Notes under the pieces: model-generated
What the model saw: only the letters and a program-made list of their open reading frames with translations
What the model was told of the DNA's origin: nothing
Databases searched by the model: none
DNA from: Polycladidibacter hongkongensis
GTDB lineage: Bacteria > Pseudomonadota > Alphaproteobacteria > Rhizobiales > Stappiaceae
Direction of reading: 5' to 3'
Assembly: GCF_001561995.1 (NCBI RefSeq)
Contig: NZ_LLWC01000022.1
Location: forward strand, 124,001-188,000
DNA: 64,000 nucleotides
Translations under genes and position numbers: made by a program
Shown: one piece after another, positions 56,987 through 64,000 of the stretch
Numbering within the stretch: the stretch's first letter is position 1
Layout: every line of letters begins with the position of its first letter

Positions 56987-57364
56987 ATGCAAGCAAGCTA
57001 TACAATTGAAAGTTGGCAGGAAACACCGATAAGCGAAGATCAGGAAACCAAGCTCACAAGGGCCGAGGTGACCAAAACGCATAGCGGCCAATTAGTTGGC
57101 AACGAAGCCATGACATACACCATCGCCTATGCAGATAAGAGCAGATCAGTCTTCAGTGGCACCGGCATTTTTCAAGGCGAATTAAACGGCGTCCCCGGCA
57201 CCTATGCCATAATTGAGCGGGGTAGCTTTCATGGCGATACTGTGCAGGCCCGTTTTGCTGTCTATGAGTTAACGACGCAAAACACCTCCAGCCCACTGAA
57301 CATTGTCACTGAAGCAGACTACACGGCGACCGGTCATGGCCTGGTCGCTTACCGCATCAATTGA
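56987..57364 (+). CDS. DUF3224 family protein
   Basis: 125 residues. ASYTIESWQETPI, MTYTIAYAD, GTGIFQGELNG and GSFHGDTV match this beta-barrel family (related to lipocalin-like folds), found with regulators in many bacteria. Function unknown. Divergent from the AraC gene with a very short gap, suggesting joint control. Confidence 0.82.
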   Translation: MQASYTIESWQETPISEDQETKLTRAEVTKTHSGQLVGNEAMTYTIAYADKSRSVFSGTGIFQGELNGVPGTYAIIERGSFHGDTVQARFAVYELTTQNTSSPLNIVTEADYTATGHGLVAYRIN

Positions 57365-57395
57365 TAAAGCATGATAGGGCAGCAAGCGCGCTGCC

Positions 57396-57854
57396 TTATT
57401 GCTCCATCGCTGACTTAGGCCGCGGGCGGTTGAAAGCGCGGAAATACCAAGTCGCCATGTGCAAGCCGAGTATGCAAAACAAGAACAAGCTAAGCTGTTC
57501 CAAAACGATTTCGTAAATAAACAGGCAAGCTAAAACCGGTGTGAACAAGAACTCTCGCCACCCCTGCACATTATTGGGCAATTGACTGAAAAACAGCATC
57601 ATTCCCAAGCTTACGATCAAGGTCGTACAAATTATGACCCCTTGCACGCTCAGCGCTGTCCAAAGTAAACCGTAGTCGCCACGGCGCCCCAGTAGCGGTG
57701 AAAACAAAATACCCACGACCAACACGACACTAAGTACGCCCAAATGAAACTGTGGCGGCATAACATTTAGCGGTGCCCAAATGACAACAACATATGACGC
57801 CATTAGGCAAAGCGTTGTTATCACTGCAACTTTGAAATTAACGGAAGATAGCAA
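57396..57854 (-). CDS. Membrane protein of unknown function
   Basis: 152 residues, four predicted transmembrane helices (about 8-28, 38-55, 66-90, 103-130) and a basic C-terminus (RAFNRPRPK). No family recognised. Confidence 0.6.
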   Translation of the reverse strand: MLSSVNFKVAVITTLCLMASYVVVIWAPLNVMPPQFHLGVLSVVLVVGILFSPLLGRRGDYGLLWTALSVQGVIICTTLIVSLGMMLFFSQLPNNVQGWREFLFTPVLACLFIYEIVLEQLSLFLFCILGLHMATWYFRAFNRPRPKSAMEQ

Positions 57855-57949
57855 CGCATTATTCCAACTACTTGCCTAGTCCATATGCCAAACACTCACA
57901 CTTACAAGCTAGTTGAGTAAACGCATAATGCAAAGGGAGAGCAGTTCTT

Positions 57950-58270
57950 TTACTCAACGTGATCAACAGGTTCATTGGTTGATTTTCTCGGCTTAACACG
58001 ATTAGACAACCAGCTATACACATAATTACCAACCAGCACAGCCGAAGAAATTATGAGAAACCCCTTAAAAACCTTGTTAAACTCATACTGCCTAAGAATA
58101 AAACCTGACACATTCAAAGTGGCTAAAAAGAAAAATGCCGCGCAAACAAATGACAATACATACTTTTTAAATATATACATCTTTTTGACCCCTATAAGAC
58201 CATCAAAAATTTCGTTAGATCTATTTCTAACTTCAGAAAACTGAGAAATACCTATCATGAACACGCACAA
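57950..58270 (-). CDS. Membrane protein of unknown function, AT-rich
   Basis: 106 residues with two hydrophobic helices (about 35-58 and 68-90) and a basic tail. The DNA is clearly more AT-rich than its neighbours, which suggests recent acquisition or weak selection. It follows sfsA with nine bases between. The start could be 58270 or 58258. No family recognised. Confidence 0.5.
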   Translation of the reverse strand: MCVFMIGISQFSEVRNRSNEIFDGLIGVKKMYIFKKYVLSFVCAAFFFLATLNVSGFILRQYEFNKVFKGFLIISSAVLVGNYVYSWLSNRVKPRKSTNEPVDHVE

Positions 58271-58279
58271 CCAAAAAGG

Positions 58280-58996
58280 TTAAAGTGCCGAATAAAAATC
58301 TATTTCAACATTCCGGTCTACAACGATCTCGCCAGCATCAAGGCGGCAACCAATGGCATAGGCTTCCACCCCTGCGGCCAACGCCGCATCAAAGGCTTCG
58401 CCATAGGCGTGGTCAATATCACGCGCGATACGCATGCGCTGCGCATCATCCCGCTGCACCAAAAACACCATAGCCGCACGGTGCCCCTGCGCAACCATAT
58501 CGCTTAACTCTTGTAGATGCTTGGTTCCCCGCGCGGTCACACTATCAGGAAACTCCGCAATCCCCGCCTCGCGCAGCATGGTGGTGTTCTTCACCTCCAC
58601 ATAGGTCAGCGCGCCATCTTCATTCTCTAACAAAATATCGATACGGGAGTTCTTGCCGTACTTTACTTCGCGGCGCAGCTTTGCGTAGCCTTGCAACGGT
58701 GCGATCCACCCCACACCGAGTGCCTCCTCCACCAGCTTATTAGGCAGCGCTGTGTTGATGCCCACCATGGCCTCGCCAAGCTGTAGCATCTGCCAAGAGT
58801 ATTTGAGCTTGCGCTTTGGATCATCGCTATAGCTCAGCCAAACGGGAATACCCTCCCCCAGCAAGGTCTTCATGGAGCCGGAATTGGCGCAGTGTGCCGT
58901 CACTATTTCACCGCTGTGGCACAGCTCTACATCCGCCAAAAACCGCTTGTAGCGCTTTTTCAGCCGCCCCTCGATCAACGCTTCAGGAAATTTCAT
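58280..58996 (-). CDS. sfsA: DNA/RNA nuclease SfsA
   Basis: 238 residues from ATG 58996, matching the usual length. EGRLKKRYKRFLADV is the N-terminal OB-like part, SRIDILLEN and YVEVKNTTM hold the nuclease Asp, Glu and Lys, and FPDSVTARGTKHLQEL is diagnostic. Family members were named sugar fermentation stimulation protein; the structure is that of a PD-(D/E)xK-type nuclease. It lies just downstream of TrkH1. Confidence 0.92.
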   Translation of the reverse strand: MKFPEALIEGRLKKRYKRFLADVELCHSGEIVTAHCANSGSMKTLLGEGIPVWLSYSDDPKRKLKYSWQMLQLGEAMVGINTALPNKLVEEALGVGWIAPLQGYAKLRREVKYGKNSRIDILLENEDGALTYVEVKNTTMLREAGIAEFPDSVTARGTKHLQELSDMVAQGHRAAMVFLVQRDDAQRMRIARDIDHAYGEAFDAALAAGVEAYAIGCRLDAGEIVVDRNVEIDFYSAL

Positions 58997-59015
58997 TACC
59001 GCCCACTCTTGCTCG

Positions 59016-60461
59016 TTACTTGCGCCAGAAATCCGGATCAAGCAGCACCAACACGGTAAACAGCTCCAACCGGCCCAGCAGCATCGCTGCGCTCAAAATC
59101 CACTTCACTGCATCTGGCAGCGGCGCAAAGCTGCCCGCCGGGCCGATGACCGGCCCAAGACCCGGCCCCACATTGCCCACCGAAGTCGCCGCCGCAGATA
59201 CCGCCGTCACCAGATCCAGATGAAAGGTGGACAAAACCAAAGTCAGAATCCCAACGGTTCCCAAGTAAACCACTAGAAAAGCCAGAACAGAAAAGGTTAG
59301 CTCCGGCGTCAGGCGCGCCGCCCCATAAGAAACCGAAATCACACGATTGGGCCGCACCATCCGCCGCAAATGCGCCTTTACCGTGCCAAAAAACACCAGG
59401 AAACGGAAGATCTTGATACCCCCAGTTGTCGATCCGGTACACCCGCCGACAAACTTCAGCAGCAGCGCCAACCCGATCACCGGCGCGCCCCACTGGGTGT
59501 AGTCCCCCATAGCATAACCCGTGCCGGTTATCACGGAAATCACGTTGAACGTGGCTTTCAATAAGGCCTGCGAAAACGGCTCTTGCAACGACACGCCAAG
59601 ATAAATGGTCAGAGCCAGCGACACCAACGCAATCAACCATAGAAACGAACGCACCTGCGGATCGCGCCAAAGCCGCCACGGTTGCCCCCGCGCCGCCTGC
59701 ACGACGAGCACAAACGGTAAGGACCCAAGCACCATAAACACAATAGCAATCCAGCCGCTCACCGGATTCGTAAAGAAGCCGAAAGACTTGTCATGGGTCG
59801 AATAACCACCCGTCGCCACTGTCGTGAGCGCGTGATTGAACGCATCAAATATGCTCATGCCACTCGCCCAATAGGCAAAGATACAAAGCACGGTAATGCC
59901 AAGATAAGTAAGGCCGATATACTGGATCTGCTCTGCCGAGCGGGAGAAAATTCGCTCCCCATCCGCCGAACTCTCTGTCTGGAACAACTGCATTCCACCA
60001 ATGCGCAGGAACGGCAACAGCACAATCGCCATAACCACAATGCCGATCCCGCCCATCCACTGCATAAGCGAGCGCCAAACCAAGAGGCCCGGCGGCAGAT
60101 TATCCAGCCCTGACAAGACGGTCGAACCAGTCGTGGTAAAGCCGGAGACACTCTCAAAAAACGCATCTACATAGGCAATACCGAGGCCCATAAACGGCAG
60201 CGCACCAAGCGCCGGCAGCGTAATCCATGCAAGGCTGGTCAAAATAAACGCCTGCCTCGTCGTAATACCATCGCGCAGCGCATCGCCCATCGCAACAGAT
60301 AGCAGCATCCCCACAAGGCCGGTAACCATCGCGGAGAACACAAAAGCCTGCCAATCAGCGTTGCGCAGCGACACATCCACCAGCGCAGGCACCAGCATTG
60401 CTAATGCTAGCGTGACATACAGATACCCAAGCACACTCAGGACAGGACGGAATAAAACCAA
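59016..60461 (-). CDS. TrkH-family potassium uptake protein 1
   Basis: 481 residues from a TTG at 60461, chosen by alignment with the start of the paralogue upstream. Four P-loop regions are visible: TTTGSTVLSG, TTVATGGYSTHD, ITGTGYAMGD and SVGNVGPGLGP, forming the selectivity filter around conserved glycines. GGCTGSTTGGIK follows the third. It imports K+ with TrkA-type regulation; no trkA gene is in the window. A longer frame to 60650 has no plausible start signal. Confidence 0.88.
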   Translation of the reverse strand: MVLFRPVLSVLGYLYVTLALAMLVPALVDVSLRNADWQAFVFSAMVTGLVGMLLSVAMGDALRDGITTRQAFILTSLAWITLPALGALPFMGLGIAYVDAFFESVSGFTTTGSTVLSGLDNLPPGLLVWRSLMQWMGGIGIVVMAIVLLPFLRIGGMQLFQTESSADGERIFSRSAEQIQYIGLTYLGITVLCIFAYWASGMSIFDAFNHALTTVATGGYSTHDKSFGFFTNPVSGWIAIVFMVLGSLPFVLVVQAARGQPWRLWRDPQVRSFLWLIALVSLALTIYLGVSLQEPFSQALLKATFNVISVITGTGYAMGDYTQWGAPVIGLALLLKFVGGCTGSTTGGIKIFRFLVFFGTVKAHLRRMVRPNRVISVSYGAARLTPELTFSVLAFLVVYLGTVGILTLVLSTFHLDLVTAVSAAATSVGNVGPGLGPVIGPAGSFAPLPDAVKWILSAAMLLGRLELFTVLVLLDPDFWRK

Positions 60462-60763
60462 TTGTACTCTCGCTTGCCAAACCCCACCGGCCACAGCGGG
60501 CATCGTTTTGCAGCAAAAGAGCCAATGACTGCCTCTATAGCCCTCGCTGCCCCACCCCTCGCGGCAGGTCCTTGAGGAATACACGGCATTCAATTGGTAC
60601 AACACCGCCTGAAGAGGCGTTTTCCAAGAACATCCAAAGACAAGCAACAATTAAAAACATTATTAAAATGTCTCGCAATAATATTTCACAGACAAGAACA
60701 ATTATACACAGGGGCACCAGCAATACCGCGAGTCACTCCGCCGCCACTTGGGAAACCATAGAG
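60462..60763. other. Spacer between the two TrkH genes
   Basis: About 300 bases, AT-rich near 60640-60720. No gene recognised. It may hold a promoter for TrkH1. Confidence 0.4.
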
Positions 60764-62206
60764 TTAACGCCAAAACTCCGGATCAAACAGCAGGATAATT
60801 GTGAACAGTTCCAGCCGCCCCAGCAGCATCGCCACCGCAAGCACCGCCTTGGCACTCTCCGGCAATTCGGCAAAGCTTCCCACCGGGCCAATTTGATCGC
60901 CAAGCCCCGGCCCCACATTGCCAAGCGCAGTTGCCGCAGCGCTCAGCGCAGTGACCAGATCAAGCCCCAAGCCCCCCAAAACCACTGTAAGGCCAACCAC
61001 AGTGCCCATGTAAACCACAAAGAAAGCCAATACAGAAAACGCCAGATCAGGCGTAATTTGCGTATCACCATAGCGCACGACAACCACCCGATCAGGCCGT
61101 AGCATCTGCCGCATATGCGCGCGCACTGTTCCAAAAAACACCATAAAGCGAAAGGTTTTGATCCCGCCGGCGGTGGATCCGGTACACCCCCCCATTAGGG
61201 TCATCATAAATACAACTCCGACCATCGGCGCGCCCCAAGTAGTGTAATCACCAAGCCCGTAGCCCGTTGTCGTCACGATAGAGGTCACCACAAATAGTGA
61301 ATCGACCAAGGCCTCGCCAAACGCCCATTGGTGCGCCGCACCCAAGTAGATCGTCATGCAAATGGAGATTACGAGGAGGCTTTTAAAGAACACCTGCGCT
61401 TGCGGATCTCGAAACAAGGCCAGCGGCGATTTGGTCAATGATTTGACCAGCAACACAAACGGCAAACCAGCAGCCATCATAAATACAATTGCCACCACAC
61501 GAACACCGAGCCCGTCAAAATGGGCGAAGGAGGCATCGTGTGTTGAAAACCCGCCTGAGGACAAGGTCGTCATAGCGTGATTAACCGCGTCGAACAGATC
61601 CATACCGAACAGCAAATAGCCAAACACACATATCCCGGTCAGAACCATGTAAACCCCGGCGATATACCGCATCTGGTCGCCCGCCCGGCTGAAGATCTTA
61701 TCGCTCTTGTCAGAACTTTCAGTTCGAAACAGCTGCATGCCGCCGATACGCAATCTGGGCATCAGCATAATCGCCATGACGATGATCCCGACACCGCCAA
61801 CCCACTGGGTCAGCGAACGCCACAGCAACAAGCCCGGAGGCATACTATCCAAGCCAATAAGTACCGTCGATCCTGTGGTCGTAAACCCGGATGCACTTTC
61901 AAAAAAAGCATCAACGAACCCGATACCTAGCCCCAGAAATGGTAAAGCCCCCGCAGCAGGCAACAAAAACCACGCGCTTGCCGTGATCAAGAACGCCTGA
62001 CGCGTGCTAATCCGCTCAATCTGGTAGCCAGACGTCGCAACCGACAGCAATAGCCCGATCATACCAATGAAGATCGCGGTCAAGGCAAAGGCTAACCAGT
62101 CAGGGTTGTTGGCATAAAGATCCACCGCAGCAGGAACCAGCATCAACAAGGCCAGTGCCACACAAAAATACCCAAGCACGCGCAGAACCGGACCAATCAG
62201 CAGCAT
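60764..62206 (-). CDS. TrkH-family potassium uptake protein 2
   Basis: 480 residues and clearly paralogous to the downstream TrkH over its whole length. P-loops are TTTGSTVLIG, TLSSGGFSTHD, TTTGYGLGD and ALGNVGPGLGD, with GGCTGSTAGGIK. The second loop has GGF where the paralogue has GGY, so the ion selectivity or gating may differ. Separated from TrkH1 by 302 bases without a gene. Confidence 0.9.
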   Translation of the reverse strand: MLLIGPVLRVLGYFCVALALLMLVPAAVDLYANNPDWLAFALTAIFIGMIGLLLSVATSGYQIERISTRQAFLITASAWFLLPAAGALPFLGLGIGFVDAFFESASGFTTTGSTVLIGLDSMPPGLLLWRSLTQWVGGVGIIVMAIMLMPRLRIGGMQLFRTESSDKSDKIFSRAGDQMRYIAGVYMVLTGICVFGYLLFGMDLFDAVNHAMTTLSSGGFSTHDASFAHFDGLGVRVVAIVFMMAAGLPFVLLVKSLTKSPLALFRDPQAQVFFKSLLVISICMTIYLGAAHQWAFGEALVDSLFVVTSIVTTTGYGLGDYTTWGAPMVGVVFMMTLMGGCTGSTAGGIKTFRFMVFFGTVRAHMRQMLRPDRVVVVRYGDTQITPDLAFSVLAFFVVYMGTVVGLTVVLGGLGLDLVTALSAAATALGNVGPGLGDQIGPVGSFAELPESAKAVLAVAMLLGRLELFTIILLFDPEFWR

Positions 62207-62590
62207 GACATTCCTCTAATCATGACGACGCGATTTTACACCCCAAAATCGCAAGACAGTTTTAATGCATGAAATCTCAGGCAGGACAATCACGTAGCAC
62301 TGCCCCACATACATGCAATGAGCAATATTACATATTAACCTTTGCACCAAGCGCAACCCTGCTATGCAGTTACTGCAAAATCTCAACTACCTTTACGTTA
62401 GAATCGTTCCTTTTCTATGAAATATCAAGGACATGGGACAATTCCGCATAGGACACTGCCACATTTCTACTGTATAAGGCAGATAAGAGATCGCGCTCGT
62501 CCCCCGAAGCCAAGCTAGAGCGCGCACGAAAAACTGTTTTGCGCACAAGCATGCGCCTTCAACTGTATCCATAGCAGGAGCCCGGATCCC
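62207..62590. other. Divergent intergenic region between TrkH2 and focA
   Basis: About 384 bases holding the inverted repeat at 62230-62252 and otherwise no recognisable gene. Promoters for both directions should lie here. Confidence 0.4.
62230..62252. promoter_or_regulatory. Inverted repeat upstream of TrkH2
   Basis: Perfect 8-bp arms GCGATTTT / AAAATCGC with a 7-base centre, 24 bases upstream of the TrkH2 start codon. It could be an operator or an mRNA hairpin. No regulator is linked to it. Confidence 0.4.
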
Positions 62591-63469
62591 ATGCCATCCG
62601 CAGCCTCAACAGCTGTAAGCCCATTGGGTTTGACACACACCGCAGAAGCCTACGGCATCACCAAAACCCGCAAGGCACCGCTAACCTCGTTCATGCTGGC
62701 TATCACCGCCGGTGTATTTATTGCCATCGGCTTTACCTTTTACACCACAGTCACGGTCGGCACTGGCACAGCTCCCTATGGCCTTGTTAAGTTCATCGGC
62801 GGCGTTGCCTTTTCCCTTGGCCTGATGCTGGTCATTGTCACCGGAGCCGAGCTGTTCACCTCCACCGTACTCACCTCTGTGGGCTATGCCAGCCGCAAAA
62901 TCAGTACACTAGAGATGATCCGCACATGGGTAACGGTTTACCTCGGCAACTTCGTGGGGGCCCTGCTCTTTGTCGCCCTGATATTTGCAGGCAAGGTCTA
63001 TATGCAAGTTGGCGGTGAATGGGGCATCAATGCAATGAAGATCGCCCAGCACAAGCTTCACCACTCGTTTGGCGAGGCGATTGCCCTCGGCATTATGTGT
63101 AACATGTTGGTTTGTCTCGCAGTTTGGCTCTCCTTCTCCTGTCAGAATATGATAGAAAAGGTGCTGATTATCATTCTGCCAGTTGCGATGTTTGTCGCTG
63201 CCGGGTTCGAGCACTGCGTTGCAAACATGTTTATGATCCCGCTCGGCATCATCATCCATTCATTTGCAGGACCAGAGTTCTGGGCAGCCACAGGAGTCGA
63301 TCCGGCTGCTTTTGCCGATCTCACCACCTCCCACTTTGTGCTGAACAATCTTATCCCGGTTACCATTGGCAACATCATTGGCGGCGCCGTGATGATCGGC
63401 TTCACCTACTGGTTCATTCACATTCGCCCTACGTTGAAGCTAGGCGAAGATGCAACACCAGCCGAGTAG
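62591..63469 (+). CDS. focA: Formate/nitrite transporter (FocA/NirC family)
   Basis: 292 residues, six transmembrane helices of the aquaporin-like FNT fold. ITAGVFIAIGFTFY, VTGAELFTST and the WVTVYLGNFVGALLF segment are typical, and GEAIALGIMCNMLVCLAVWL with FEHCVANMFMIPLGI are diagnostic for FNT channels. It conducts formate, nitrite or a related monovalent anion. No pflB or nitrite reductase gene is in the window, so the anion is open. A terminator follows. Confidence 0.9.
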   Translation: MPSAASTAVSPLGLTHTAEAYGITKTRKAPLTSFMLAITAGVFIAIGFTFYTTVTVGTGTAPYGLVKFIGGVAFSLGLMLVIVTGAELFTSTVLTSVGYASRKISTLEMIRTWVTVYLGNFVGALLFVALIFAGKVYMQVGGEWGINAMKIAQHKLHHSFGEAIALGIMCNMLVCLAVWLSFSCQNMIEKVLIIILPVAMFVAAGFEHCVANMFMIPLGIIIHSFAGPEFWAATGVDPAAFADLTTSHFVLNNLIPVTIGNIIGGAVMIGFTYWFIHIRPTLKLGEDATPAE

Positions 63470-63529
63470 CTACGGGTAAAGACAGAGCCTTCCTCCGCCC
63501 TCTCTCGGCCTAAACGATGATAGCACACC

Positions 63530-63555
63530 AAGGGCCGCGCTCGCTCGCGGCCCTT
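63530..63555 (+). terminator. Terminator of the FNT transporter gene
   Basis: Perfect 10-bp stem AAGGGCCGCG / CGCGGCCCTT with a 6-base loop, 60 bases after the stop. Confidence 0.75.
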
Positions 63556-64000
63556 GTAATACCCTCGCGAAGACCTACCTAAAACTCACAGGTACTACGA
63601 CTACACGCGTTACCAAACACCTGCGATATGCCAGGAAGCGTGGTCGCCACAGAACGAGTCATCACAAAACTGCAACAAATGCAGATGACTGATAATACAA
63701 GAAAAACTACGCAATGCCCCTTAGAACCCGCCGACGAAGTGGGGAAAACCAAAGACGGGACACCCCCTGCGACGACTTGACCCAAAAGTCATGCCCCGCG
63801 CACCGTAGATAAACACGCCCCTTAATACATCAGAGACACCACAAAAAACGCATACATTAAAACCTGTCTAAGATATTGATTTGTAAAAATATATTAGAAA
63901 AACAAAGTATCAAATTTCCCTTAGCTATTCTTCCGCAAGCACAAGCACCAGCAGGAACACCTCTCTAATAGATTTCATCTATAAGACAATAAAGTCTATC
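63556..64000. other. Window end, no recognisable gene
   Basis: About 445 bases; the last 200 are AT-rich and look like an intergenic or promoter region of a gene beyond the window. Confidence 0.4.

Overview
The window reads as chromosomal DNA of an alphaproteobacterium, most likely a marine member of the Hyphomicrobiales/Stappiaceae type (Pseudovibrio-like). This is inferred from gene content and order (folE-hisI-patatin, IscU-like followed by yidD, DUF3126-cysE, DUF2336, Hpt, PilZ and PAS_5 proteins), from a CtrA-type TTAA-N7-TTAA site, and from marine-style surface and secreted proteins. It was not confirmed by any search. No phage, insertion sequence, CRISPR array or rRNA is visible. One tRNA (Tyr, GTA anticodon) is present.

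Layout. Positions 1-943 hold the 3' part of a CobW-family GTPase. Positions 1655-15368 form an accessory catabolic locus: a carbohydrate-type ABC transporter (ATPase, binding protein, two permeases), a LacI regulator, an HpsN-like histidinol-dehydrogenase-family enzyme, an SDR, a two-cupin protein, an alpha/beta hydrolase, an RraA-like protein, and four SnoaL/NTF2-fold proteins (about seven SnoaL domains). Two matching inverted repeats (TTGCAT-N4-ATGCAA) in the divergent promoter region are the likely LacI operators. The locus carries several lesions: a frameshift in the ATPase at a G7 tract, a probable frameshift at the end of the dehydrogenase, and an in-frame TGA plus a missing ATG in the cupin gene. 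It is either decaying or locally mis-sequenced.

Positions 15448-24031 are a surface/secretion block: an autotransporter, a LysE-type exporter and a 1444-residue RTX/ExeM-like extracellular nuclease. Positions 24167-29268 hold a MerR regulator overlapping a CMD-family protein, a histidine-rich small protein, an SNF-family sodium symporter, a MobA-like nucleotidyltransferase and anmK.

From about 29.8 kb onward the content is mainly housekeeping: nadK, an Hpt protein, DUF2336, a lytic transglycosylase, a CitE-like protein, two flavoenzymes, a lysophospholipid-type acyltransferase, thrS, tRNA-Tyr, yidD, an IscU-like scaffold, folE, hisI, a patatin, a CBS protein, a rhomboid protease, PAS and PilZ proteins, a transglutaminase-like peptidase, a gamma carbonic anhydrase, DUF3126, cysE, hydrolases, a FAD monooxygenase, a CinA-like protein and a xanthine phosphoribosyltransferase. 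These are followed by a frameshifted AraC regulator, DUF3224, small membrane proteins, sfsA, two tandem TrkH potassium transporters and a FocA-type formate/nitrite channel.

The most original part is the SnoaL-rich catabolic locus. Its transporter, dual-operator promoter and enzyme set suggest import and oxidation of a sugar-like or polyol-like compound whose identity the sequence does not reveal.
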